Shown: one piece after another, positions 47,701 to 55,070 of the stretch
Layout: every line of letters starts with the position of its first letter
Position numbering within the stretch: position 1 is the first letter of the stretch
NCBI GenBank assembly: GCA_963682055.1
Contig: OY821741.1
Location: 13,583,197 to 13,647,196, forward strand
Reading direction: 5' to 3'
Length of the DNA stretch: 64,000 bases
Source: Primula veris
Lineage: Eukaryota; Streptophyta; Magnoliopsida; Ericales; Primulaceae
The notes under the pieces: generated by a model
What the model saw: the letters and a program-made list of their open reading frames with translations, nothing else
Database searches by the model: none
Told to the model about the DNA's origin: nothing
Translations under genes and position numbers: made by a program

Positions 47701-50700
47701 TTTTTCAGGATTTACGTTACGTTTTCGTTTCCAGTTTTTTATTGCCGTTTTCGTTGAATTTCTTTCCTGAAAAATATGGTTGAAAGCACAACAAGTCATG
47801 GTAGCCGGAACTTAAAAAGCCAATCACCCAATCCATAAAGACACGAAAAGTATGATTTAACTATTTCCCTCTAAACTTTATCATTTCTAATATTTAAACT
47901 CTGCCTTAAGTTTCTCTTTCTTTGCAAAGTAATTGATTTGTTCAGTCTAGAACAATTTTAGAATAGTTTTCTATGACTAGGCGACAAAAACCTGTAGTTG
48001 TTCAATCCTGGAAGTAAAATAGCCAGACACAAAAGTAGCTGAAGAAAGAGAAAACAGAATCCTTGGAGTAGTGTGACCTCTCCAGAAGCAATTGGTCGTT
48101 GCTTACTGCGTGCCACCTGCGCGTTACATAGCACAATAAAAATAGTTATTATTGAACAACTAAATTACGTATACAAAATTTGTCAAAACAAAAGGGTTGT
48201 CCTCATTAGCGGTCTCACCATTAGAAATTAGAATTGATTTTTTGTACCTCCAAGATGAAGATACCTCAAAATTGAGTCATTAATTTTCAAAAAAAGAAGT
48301 ATTTATATGCAAATGCGCATATCGATCTTGCATTTTTCGTAGTATGAGACCATTTATTAGATACAAAGCTTTTTTTTTTAAAATTGTGTATTTTAAATGG
48401 TTAGATGAGATTGATTAAATGATAGTTTCTTATTTATTCATGTATACTGCTATAGTTAAACAGGAAAATTTTAATGATCGAGTGAAAGAAAACCATCTTG
48501 TAAACAGTAAATTGAAAAATTACATGGAAGATCCTTTTCACGGGACGTGACCGACAAACCATGCAGTTTTATGGCACATAATTTCTTGCCTACCAATATT
48601 ATTGTTTCTTACCTACAAACCATCTGGACGTGATCCAGATCATTCAGTACGATTTTTGGTCCACACACATTGTCCTCATAATTTCTTACCGACCAATATT
48701 ATTGTTTCTTGATTCTAATTTTTTTTTTTGAAGAGTTGTTTCTTGATTATGATTGATTTGCCCTTGTCGGGGATGGATAGTATATGGGGCATATATGGTT
48801 TCAAGGGTTAGGTCGGGTGATAACTAACTTTGCCCCCATGACTATACCCTTTTTGATTAAGGTGTTTGCAATTGTAACTAGTGATATGCTATGGGATGGT
48901 TAGAGTGATAAAAGTATTAAGAACTCAAATCTTGCTTAAACTCTCCACTTTCATTGGTATTTTTTCACGAAAAGCAGATATGAGATAACAAATTCGGTGT
49001 TTCACTAAGATTTCAAATAGCGGTTCTAAATCCAAGTTTATTCTATTTCGCTTCTTACTCAGAGATATATGATCAAACAATTCCCATCTTTTTGATATAT
49101 TTGATATGTAAGGCATCCTCCGGATAATTCAAATTGAAGCAATTGGATGTCCAACTTGGACCTTATATAAAACGGCTTCGTATAATGGACGATACTCTCT
49201 ACCAATTTAATGATTGATTGCATAGGATCAAATCTATTTCCGGGCGTGATTCTCTTTCATTGAACACATTTAATATGAAGTCGGACAGATATCTATTTTT
49301 CTTATTCAGTCAAAAACTTTGAACAAAATCAAGTACCTTTTGGTCCATATCACGATCAAATATATCGTTAATGGTGCATGCATAACCTCTTATGGGCAAT
49401 GATGCAATTCCAAAAAGTGCCAATAATCCCAGGTCCGGTAAACTTCTTGGGGAGGCTGCCAGTGCAATTGCCCTAAAATAAATTGACAAAGAAGAGGACT
49501 TTTTAGCTTTTAATACATTCTCAAGATATTCTTATTGACTCTACATGTATATTAACATTTATTAGCCAAATATTAGCTGTACTTTAGGTCTGAAATCATA
49601 CCAGAAGCAAGGCCAAATGTAGAGCCAAGTCACTATCGGCCTATCTACACGCGCAAGTCGAGCGTATGGACGTGTTTTCTCAGGCAGATACAGATCAACC
49701 CATGAGACTTTTGTTGTTCCTTTGCTACCTTCTATCTCCTTATCTTCACCTTCAGCAGAAAAATATTAAGATTTATATATATTTATTCTTTCTGAACAAA
49801 AATATTAAGATTTATATATATTTATTCAGAAAAATAATACGTGTTTTTTCCTCTTTTCTTCACTCTTTCTGAACAAAAAGTCAGACTTTCCTTCTTGTAG
49901 TGAAATTTTCCTATATATGCTGCAATTATAGTTGTCAGACAAGATTCAAATTTTCTAAAGTTTCATCCAACTCATGAAATTAAAACAATCCAATGGTCTT
50001 AATTTATACGTGGATTTTGTAATTTTATTTTTAATTAATTTTAATATATAAAATAAGATATATTAAAATCATTGATTTTTTTTTACTATTTTTAAATAAT
50101 ACTTAAATTTATGGTAGTCTCTACTAGAATTCTATAATTTTATTTGAGTTTTTATTGTGTTGTAAATTTAGTTTATAATTTACAAAATTATAATTTGTAT
50201 TATATATATTAAAATTATATAAAAAGAAAATTACAAAACTCACGCATAAATCTAGACCATTTGATTGTTTTAATTTCATCCGTTAGATAAAAATCTAGAG
50301 TATGTGGGTGTATTATAAACTCTAGAGAATTTGAATCACGTCAGATAACATTTTGTACTCGATAATTTTTCTTTGTACTAATAACTTTATGGGGTAATTC
50401 CCTTTTAGTCACACTTTTGATACTTTATCCTTAAAAGGTCACACCCCAATATTTTCATCCCTAATAAGTCACATTTTTTAAAATTTTAATCAATTTACAA
50501 AATTGTCATTATGTCAACCTAAAAATTATCATTTTTCTCTCAAAAAAAAATACATATGAAAAAATTAACAATATTTTCAAAATAACAAAAATTAGAAAAA
50601 TTAGAAAAAATGCATAAAAATAAAACATACTTTTTTCATAAAAAAGATATCATCTTTCACACAAAAAAATAGCTTCACAAAAAAAAATACACAAAAAATT

Positions 50701-53401
50701 CACAAAAAATGTTCAAAAAAAATCCAAGAAAATTTGAAAACAAATCAAAATTTTAAAAGTGCATACAGGTCAATAAAAAATGCATATGAGTCTGTAAAAA
50801 ATACATGTGGGCCTATAAAAAGTGCATACGGGTCGATAAAAATTGCATAAAAGTGCATCAAAAAGTTGCATAAAGGGTGTAAAAGACGCATAAAAAGTGC
50901 CTACAGGTCGATAAAAAGACATAAAACATGTATAAATGTGTATAAAAAATGCATACGGATCGATAAAATATGCATTAAATGTGCATAAAAGTTGCATACT
51001 GATTGATAAAAGTGCATAACAGTCAATTAAAGTGCATAAAGATGCATATAAAAAGCATAAGAGCGCATAAAATGTGCATAAAAGTGCATATAATTACATG
51101 AATCGTGCATCAAAAGTGAATAAAAAGTGCATAAAACTGCATAAAATATGCATAAATAGTGCCTAAAATGCACATAAATGTGTATAAAAAGTGCATAAAA
51201 ATTTCATAAAAGATGTATAAAGGTGCATAAAATGTGCATCAAAGATGCATAAATGTTTATAAAAAGAGCATAAAATGTACATAAAAATTTCATAAAAGAT
51301 GTATAAAGTTGAATAAAAAATACATAAGAAATGCATAGAGGTGTAGTACATAAAATGTGCATAAAAAGTTCATAAAAGATGTATAAAGAAAAGTTCATAA
51401 AATATGCATAAATAGTGCATAAAAATGAATACGAGTAAATAAAAAATGTATACGGATCAATAAAAAATATATAAAGAGTGCATACGAGTCAATAGAAGTG
51501 TTTTTAAAATGCATACCAATAAAAAATACATAAAAAGGTGCATACGGATAAAAAAAATTGCATAAAAGTTATATATGAGTCAATAAAAAATGTCTAAAAT
51601 TTCATCTACTTTTTAAGATCCGGGTGGATTTGAACCACCAACATCTTAAACAATATGATTCAAACGCTCCAACCATTTTGAATTTACGGATCTATATACT
51701 TACTAAGCAAAAGTATACAGTCTACAATTTAATACAAGTTGAAATCAAATCATACATAATTTCATTTATACATATCCAAAATGCATCAACTCAATTTCTA
51801 CAGGACTAACTAAGTAGTTTTCTAGAAACCAAAACTCAATTTTATTCCTTTGGCGTTTCAATTTCTACTGTCCACCTTATAAACCCACAACTTAAACCCA
51901 TAAAATCATTAAAATTGGGTAATTTAAGTATAAAATTAACTCTATTAACAAGAAAATTATGGGTTTCTAACCAATTATACCCCTAAAAATATATTTTTTC
52001 CCTAAAAAAATTCGAATTACGCCCTAAATTTATTGCGCCTAGGACCAATCCCAACACCAACCAGATCGCCGAAGAACTTACTCAGAAAGTAGCCGCCATT
52101 GAGAAGGAGGAGCAGCAGAGTACTCCCAACACACCATGCCGCCACCAGCCACGCCGCAGTCTCCGTCGTCGCTGGTCAATGTACTAAAATGCCCTTCTAT
52201 TACATTTGTCTATTTTAAAACTTTTGCTGTTAACTTACTCGTTGACTTTTTTTTTTTCATAAAAACAATGTGAAATTTCGAATTTAAATTGTATATAAAA
52301 GGAAGGGAAAAAACTTAAATAATTCAAATAAAGAGAAAAAATAAAGAGCATCAAGAATAAATTCTAAAGAAAAATATATAGAAGAATAAATTATAAAGAA
52401 AAATATATAGCATCACATAGCATCAATAATATATTATAGAGAAAATTATATAGAATCATATAGCAACAAGAATAAATTATAAAGAAAAATATATAGCATC
52501 ATAAAGCATCAATGATAAATTATAAAAAAAAAATACATAGTACCAATTGAAATAAAATATTGAATAATATATCATAAAAAAATAGCATCACATTATTAAA
52601 TTGAGTAACTCGTAGCATCAGATAGCATCCTTGTATTATCACATAGCATCAATGGAAAAAAACATAAATTTATTTTATTTAAAATTTTGTCATTAAAACT
52701 ATGAATAACAAAAAAATAAATCGAAAACCAAACAATAGTTGAAACAATAGCGAGCGACCAATCTCACCAAGATGGCAGGCTGCCGACCATGTACGACAAC
52801 TGTGCTCGATTTGCATAAAACTAGGGCTACTTGGTTTGCAGATGTTTATTATAGTTGTCAGATATATTGTTTTTTCTTTTTGACAAAAGGTTTCACCATG
52901 CTTTCAATTTATTATTTCTATTCTGAATCTAAAGAACGAGAAATAAATATTACAGATACTATATAAAGATTTAAAAAACCAACACATAGTAATGTATATG
53001 AGACTAGTTTGATCCATTAGAGCTAACCTAGTAGGTCAGTTTCCCCATTCTTAAATAGGTGGTGAAGAGTTTGGGGTAGGTGTGAAATTTGTTCCCCTTA
53101 AATAAGAAGAAAAAAAAATAGACGAATTTAAACTTGCGCCCGAAAAGTAAGAAAAAAACTAACCAATTTCACCAGTTGGGATGGTGGAAGAATCAGTTTT
53201 CTCGAGAGCTGACACCACAGTGGATTTGATTTTGAATCTAATATTCATATTTGTAATATTTCGGCTGAAAGAAGAATTTTTATTGTCGCTATTATGATTA
53301 GTCATAGGTTTTATGACTAACGGAACGACACCATGGCTTTTTCTCTTCCTTAACTTCAAGGAACAAATGCTAACTGCCCGAGGACTTGCAAAAAATGCCA
53401 T
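35639..53401 (-). CDS. COQ2: COQ2/PPT1-type 4-hydroxybenzoate polyprenyltransferase, nine exons
   Basis: UbiA-family membrane enzymes of this type attach a polyprenyl chain to 4-hydroxybenzoate in ubiquinone synthesis at the inner mitochondrial membrane. Exons on the minus strand are 53401-53164, 49749-49602, 49472-49337, 48116-47992, 47274-47205, 38428-38279, 36206-36071, 35900-35804 and 35708-35639. They total 1170 bp, 389 residues plus stop, all in phase with GT-AG introns. Asp motif 1 is NDIFDRDMD (164-172); motif 2 is [13 protein letters not shown] (282-294). Residues 1-79 are a basic presequence. The start context GAAATGG is good. The sequence diverges from the usual plant COQ2, so a duplicate with another aromatic substrate is possible. 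Exon 1 is the least certain. Confidence 0.88.
35804..35900 (-). CDS. COQ2: COQ2-type exon 8
   Basis: Reads [20 protein letters not shown] and [11 protein letters not shown], matching the COQ2 block with AAA-x-x-L-A-W-Q and T-V-D-L-S, including the conserved D-C-x-x-K/R-F that runs into exon 9. Acceptor CCCCTTTCAG and donor GTAATA are both present. Confidence 0.92.
36071..36206 (-). CDS. COQ2: COQ2-type exon 7 (second Asp motif, 3' half)
   Basis: Starts [19 protein letters not shown] directly after YDTIYAHQ of exon 6, completing the second aspartate-rich motif that binds the Mg-diphosphate of the prenyl donor. A transmembrane stretch follows ([14 protein letters not shown]). Acceptor GAAACAG and donor GTATTC. 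The open frame runs past the donor into the intron, which is fortuitous. Confidence 0.93.
36207..38278 (-). other. Intron 6 of the COQ2-type gene
   Basis: About 2.07 kb. It carries the cluster repeat (37160-37430 plus 38109-38180) and a solo LTR inside it. A segment at 36290-36400 (AAGCTTTGATCGAGC) resembles 33640-33730. An A-run near 36894-36904 follows a GC-richer stretch. No exon is seen here. Confidence 0.75.
37431..38108 (+). mobile_element. Solo LTR of a Copia element in intron 6
   Basis: A 678-bp sequence from TGTTAGGTG to TTATTTCA. Removing it restores the cluster repeat seen intact at 14170-14200 (GATAATAATTACCACATT), apart from one base. The duplication is probably ATAAT, with a deletion on the right. 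It ends with CAGTTGCAACTGAAA and CAGTTACAACTGAAA (38038-38075). Confidence 0.82.
38279..38428 (-). CDS. COQ2: COQ2-type exon 6
   Basis: Reads [40 protein letters not shown] and [10 protein letters not shown]. This matches the COQ2 block running from PQAYLG to the second aspartate-rich motif. Exactly 50 codons, acceptor GTGTGCAG, donor GTAAGT. A second, stop-containing copy lies at 58033-58155. Confidence 0.95.
38538..38735 (-). pseudogene. Exon 5 and exon 6 remnants within intron 5
   Basis: At 38538-38549 only 12 bp of exon 5 remain, and its acceptor CAG has become CAA. At 38728-38735 the first 8 bp of a second exon 6 (CCTCAAGC) remain behind an intact acceptor GTGTGCAG. They show that the intron was formed by joining two partial gene copies. 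The same exon 5 deletion is at 58272-58283. The stray acceptor could attract splicing. Confidence 0.8.
38776..40042 (+). repeat. 5' LTR of the Sirevirus-like element
   Basis: Pairs with 45882-47130. It carries GTTGCAAC-type motifs at 38888-38925 and 39969-40003. The short frames at 38845-39050 are not genes. The end is mutated (TTTTAA for the expected TTTTCA). Confidence 0.92.
40043..40055 (+). other. Primer-binding site
   Basis: TAGGCATCAGAGC follows the 5' LTR. It differs at two positions from TTGGTATCAGAGC, the common Copia site for initiator tRNA-Met. Confidence 0.85.
40101..40877 (+). pseudogene. Sirevirus-like gag
   Basis: Starts [18 protein letters not shown] at 40101. A TAG at 40171-40173 sits where the conserved tryptophan of NY-x-x-W-K is expected. 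The following 232-codon frame has [31 protein letters not shown] and [12 protein letters not shown], a UBN2-type gag. The frame is broken again after 40877. The gag is not functional. Confidence 0.92.
41000..41521 (+). pseudogene. Gag zinc knuckle and coiled-coil spacer
   Basis: At 41000-41041 a CX2CX4HX4C knuckle reads [14 protein letters not shown], in a different phase from gag. The frame 41150-41521 is acidic, then helical ([20 protein letters not shown]), as in the spacer between knuckle and protease in Sirevirus-like elements. It contains [10 protein letters not shown], whose DNA carries the GCAACTGAGGTTACAACTG motif. Confidence 0.8.
41686..42280 (+). pseudogene. Protease and integrase N-terminal part
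   Basis: The frame 41686-42036 has the aspartic protease motif [13 protein letters not shown] and FGSGDTCKI. The frame 42053-42280 has [13 protein letters not shown] text ([17 protein letters not shown]), the pre-integrase region. It stops at about 42260. The HHCC finger and most of the catalytic core expected next are absent. Confidence 0.88.
42262..43026 (+). pseudogene. Integrase end and linker into RT
   Basis: From 42262 the frame reads [20 protein letters not shown] and [16 protein letters not shown], the helix after the catalytic glutamate of integrase. A stop follows, then [11 protein letters not shown] and [15 protein letters not shown]. The frame 42565-43026 is acidic and ends [19 protein letters not shown], the start of RT, with a stop at 43024. 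Confidence 0.88.
43027..44420 (+). pseudogene. Reverse transcriptase and RNase H
   Basis: RT continues with [12 protein letters not shown], then a stop in the [13 protein letters not shown] region. The frame 43243-43566 has [13 protein letters not shown] and the catalytic [12 protein letters not shown]. Further stops (43563, 43720) and frameshifts follow. RNase H is seen in 43802-44086 ([17 protein letters not shown]) and, in another phase, [15 protein letters not shown] and [10 protein letters not shown], ending near 44420. Confidence 0.93.
44421..45881 (+). other. 3' non-coding region of the Sirevirus-like element
   Basis: About 1.46 kb between RNase H and the 3' LTR. No ORF is credible. 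A stretch near 45410-45610 is CCC- and AAA-rich and ends GGGGGAGAAAG (45611-45621), a second purine tract. The PPT next to the LTR is AAAGAGGAAGA (45870-45880). Confidence 0.7.
45882..47130 (+). repeat. 3' LTR of the Sirevirus-like element
   Basis: TGTTAGAACTC to GAATTTCA, with GATAT following. It has CAGTTGCAACTGCAGTTGC near 47059 and ACAGTTGCAACC near 46000. The short frames at 45799-46127 repeat those of the other LTR and are not genes. Confidence 0.93.
47205..47274 (-). CDS. COQ2: COQ2-type exon 5
   Basis: A 70-bp exon reading (S)[20 protein letters not shown] and TYW, matching the COQ2 block that ends YPLMKR-x-T-x-W just before PQAYLG. Acceptor TTTTACAG, donor GTACTG. It is the only complete copy of this exon; relatives at 38538 and 58272 have lost its body. 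It lies 70 bp from the transposon border at 47135. Confidence 0.92.
47275..47991 (-). other. Intron 4 of the COQ2-type gene
   Basis: About 0.7 kb. It contains the shared cluster sequence (CTCTATTTGATTTATATAAA near 47490; GTCATGGTAGCCGG near 47796) found also at 26520-27000, 61550-61760 and 62650-63100. No coding exon is seen. Confidence 0.75.
47992..48116 (-). CDS. COQ2: COQ2-type exon 4
   Basis: A 125-bp exon reading [20 protein letters not shown] and [20 protein letters not shown]. This is the cytosolic RPIASG loop after the first Asp motif and the next membrane segment of COQ2. Acceptor GCGCAG, donor GTTTTT. Copies A and C (14884-15008, 61806-61930) have the same length; copies B and D are deleted. 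The usual glutamate in V-E-R is alanine here. Confidence 0.93.
48925..49116 (-). pseudogene. ycf2: Plastid-derived ycf2 fragment in intron 3
   Basis: The frame reads [20 protein letters not shown] and [20 protein letters not shown], which matches plastid Ycf2 as I recall it ([34 protein letters not shown]). About three quarters of residues agree over 50 positions. It is a short, diverged copy of organelle DNA, not a gene. The 200 bp upstream (49117-49320) have a 35-codon open stretch that I could not assign. Confidence 0.8.
49337..49472 (-). CDS. COQ2: COQ2-type exon 3 (first Asp motif)
   Basis: Reads (W)[40 protein letters not shown] and DMDQK. It holds NDIFDRDMD, the first aspartate-rich motif that binds the prenyl diphosphate with Mg. 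Acceptor TTTTAG, donor GTACTT; 45 whole codons after the split tryptophan. No second copy is seen in the window. Confidence 0.95.
49602..49749 (-). CDS. COQ2: COQ2-type exon 2
   Basis: Reads [40 protein letters not shown] and [12 protein letters not shown]-x-DLYLPE-x-x-RPYA-x-LAR-x-D-x-P-I-x-TWL is the conserved start of mature COQ2 and its first membrane helix. Donor GTATGA. The acceptor CTGAAG is inferred, because it joins exon 1 in phase; an upstream start within 49750-49900 cannot be excluded. Confidence 0.9.
49931..50349. mobile_element. Foldback MITE in intron 1
   Basis: The left arm (GATTCAAATTTTCT, then ATGAAATTAAAACAATCCAA, then TTTTGTAATTTTATTTTTA) is matched in reverse by the right arm (AAAATTACAAAACTCA, TTGTTTTAATTTCATC, AGAGAATTTGAATC). 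The arms cover most of the 419 bp. The left arm lacks about 30 bp present in the right. No clear target duplication is seen. Confidence 0.7.
50391..51600. repeat. A-rich degenerate array of AAAAGTGCATA units
   Basis: From GGGGTAATTCCCTTTTAGTC at 50391 the sequence turns A-rich. At 50750-51600 it is a loose array of GTGCATAAAA and GTGCATACGGGTCGATAAAA units with variable spacing. The Cys/Phe-rich minus-strand frames are the array read backwards and not genes. Confidence 0.8.
51616..51693 (-). ncRNA. tRNA-like sequence, perhaps a SINE head
   Basis: On the minus strand, AGATCCG at the start pairs with CGGATCT at the end (7 bp). GGTGG-TTCAAAT-CCACC makes a perfect T arm next to it. The middle has TTCATAT-like loop text with a possible CAT anticodon, but no proper D stem. 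It is not a normal tRNA. The T-arm segment GGTTCAAATCC fits a Pol III B box. Confidence 0.5.
52035..52190 (+). other. GC-rich, coding-like patch
   Basis: Much richer in G and C than its surroundings. One frame reads [20 protein letters not shown] without stops for about 50 codons. I do not recognise the protein. It may be a captured gene fragment or an old exon. No splice sites were identified. Confidence 0.35.
52330..52660. repeat. AGCATCA-rich degenerate array
   Basis: Repeats of ATATAGCATCA and AATAAATTATAAAGAAAAA recur about every 40 bp. No coding potential. It lies in inferred intron 1. Confidence 0.65.
53164..53401 (-). CDS. COQ2: COQ2-type exon 1 (organelle presequence, inferred)
   Basis: Starts [20 protein letters not shown] with 12 basic and no acidic residues in the first 38, as in organelle transit peptides. 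It ends ATTG before a GTTAGT donor, in phase with exon 2, giving GEIG-EDKE. The start context GAAATGG is strong. It has no family motif, so its link to exon 2 rests on order, phase and the expected N-terminal length. Confidence 0.65.
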
Positions 53402-53588
53402 TTCTCTCTTCCAATGTTTTAGTTTGTGAATACATGTGTACTTATAGTATTATTTACAAAGAGTACTATGCACGCAAGTTTAAGGGCTTGAATCAGTATG
53501 AGTTGATTAACTTGCTTAATAGGTAGTTTAAGTCAGATTCATGCATCATTTTCAAATTGAATGATGCTAGATTGATCAATTAAATCAA
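53402..53588 (-). promoter_or_regulatory. Proximal promoter and 5' leader of the COQ2-type gene
   Basis: The 187 bp between the ATG and the Mutator-like element. A TATA-like ATACTATAAG on the minus strand lies at 53441-53450, about 45 bp from the ATG, which leaves a very short leader. No transcription start can be read from sequence alone. Confidence 0.35.
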
Positions 53589-54691
53589 GGATGAATTAAC
53601 AAAACATATTACTTTTGAAACTAAATTACTAAAAAACATACCCTTACAACTTTAACTATAAAAAACATACCAAACAAATTTAATACTGTTTATTCCCTTC
53701 TTTCTCTATCTCTCATTTACTCTCTCTCTCCTCCCTTATTATCTCTCTCCTCCATTCTTCTCTCTCTTACCAATTCTTCTCTACATCTCTCTCTGATCTT
53801 AGTCTCTCTCTCCTCCATTGTTATTTGTATCTTTCTTTTATATCTCACTCTATCTCTCTCTCCTCCTCCATCACGAAAACCCGTCACTAACTACCGAACA
53901 CCATCTAAATTATATAAACATACATATACATATAAATACATATATATACATACGTAATACACAAATATTACACTGATTGATACCCCGTAATTTATGAAAA
54001 ATATATGAAATGGGTGAGATTATTTTCTATCCCGTAATATATGAAAAATATATGAAATTGGTGAGATTGTTTTCTATTTATTAAGGTTTAAGACTATTGT
54101 AAAACTTGTGTGTTTCAAATTGAAGGAGGAGAATCATATGTATAGTATTGAGAGAAATTCATATGTAGGGTATGGAGTTTTAAAATTAGGTTATGAAGTT
54201 TTAAAATTAGGGTATGAAGTTTTGAAATTAGGGTATGAAGTTTTAAAATTAGGGTATGAAGTTTTGAAATTAGGGTATAAAGTTTTAAAATTAGGGTATA
54301 AAGTTTTAAAATTAGGGTATGAAGTTTTGAAATTAGGGTATGAACTCTTTTTTAAATATTTGATTATGATTCAGAACATTTAGGGTATGATATTTTAAAA
54401 TTAGGGTATGACATTTTATAATTAGCTTCTGAATATTTTGTGAGTTTTTAGTCATTTTGAGAGAGAGAGAGATGAGTGATTAGCATGTGTTAGAAAGATA
54501 TGCGATTATCGTGTGTTAGAGAGGGAGAGGTACGATAAGAGAGAGAGTTGCGGTTAGAGAGAGAGGCTAGATTATGGTTTGATTAGAATTAGAGAAATAA
54601 TAAGTATATATAGGTATGTTTTTTGTAATTTAAGTTTTGGGGGTATGTTTTTTGTAATATAATAGAGTTAGGGTATGTTTTTGTTAACCCC
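53589..54691. mobile_element. Non-autonomous Mutator-like element, copy 2
   Basis: An inverted relative of 15199-16285, 1103 bp. Ends are GGATGAATTAACAAAACAT and the complement of GGGGTTAACAAAAACATACC. Flanks TTAAATCAA (53580-53588) and TTAAATTAA (54692-54700) match at 8 of 9 bases, a Mutator-type duplication. It contains TC tracts and the 21-bp array. There is no transposase. Confidence 0.85.
54160..54350 (+). repeat. 21-bp minisatellite, second copy
   Basis: Nine or so 21-bp units (AAATTAGGGTATGAAGTTTTA) that keep an open frame of LGYEVLK repeats in the 54108-54383 frame. It is the counterpart of 15540-15710. The frame is an effect of period 21 and not evidence of a protein. Confidence 0.87.
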
Positions 54692-54700
54692 TTAAATTAA

Positions 54701-55070
54701 AAGGATTGTTAGGTACAAATTATAAGTCTATTGTGCTGTATTTGTTTGTCACTATATTGTCAAAATTAGATTGAGTTAACTTATATTGAACTCTTATTAT
54801 GTTAACAATTAATGCGTGATACGTTTGTTAATTTGTGGTTAAATATAGTTTGAAGTCATAATCTCGTTTATAACTGAAACTGGCGGACAGATTACTTGAC
54901 GATTAAGTCAAAGATATTTTAGAAGGTCCACAAATATGAGCAGCAAGTCGACAACATTTCGTATAATCTCATAAAATTAGATTGAAGAGAATGAAAAGGT
55001 TTCCTTGTTGGATTAGAAGACTTATGAAAGAACAATTCTAGTCAAAGAGGGAAAGAGGGAAAAAGAAAAT
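54701..55070 (+). mobile_element. Truncated Copia LTR fragment
   Basis: From TGTTAGGTACAAATTATAAG (54707) to about 55070 it resembles the LTRs at 11111 and 56887 (GAACTCTTATTATGT, ACTGGCGGACAGA). The 3' part is missing. Confidence 0.7.

Larger units (their letters stand above)
49750..53163 (-). other. Intron 1 of the COQ2-type gene (inferred)
   Basis: About 3.4 kb if exon 1 is right. It holds a duplicated 38-bp segment (49766-49830), a foldback MITE, an A-rich minisatellite, a tRNA-like sequence, a GC-rich coding-like patch at about 52035-52190 and an AGCATCA-rich array. No other COQ2 exon is visible. Confidence 0.6.

Noticed and set aside
48925..49116. A COQ2 exon between exons 3 and 4
   Set aside because: Exons 3 and 4 already join in phase in the right family order. 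The frame matches Ycf2, not UbiA.
50770..51398. Phe/Tyr/Cys-rich minus-strand frames as membrane peptides
   Set aside because: They are the reverse reading of the AAAAGTGCATA array.
51616..51693. A functional tRNA-Met gene
   Set aside because: There is no D stem, the anticodon stem is weak and A/T-rich, and only the acceptor and T arms are good.
54160..54350. TTAGGG repeats suggesting telomeric DNA
   Set aside because: The unit is 21 bp, with TTAGGG only its first six bases, and it lies inside a transposon. Plant telomeres are usually TTTAGGG in perfect 7-bp runs.
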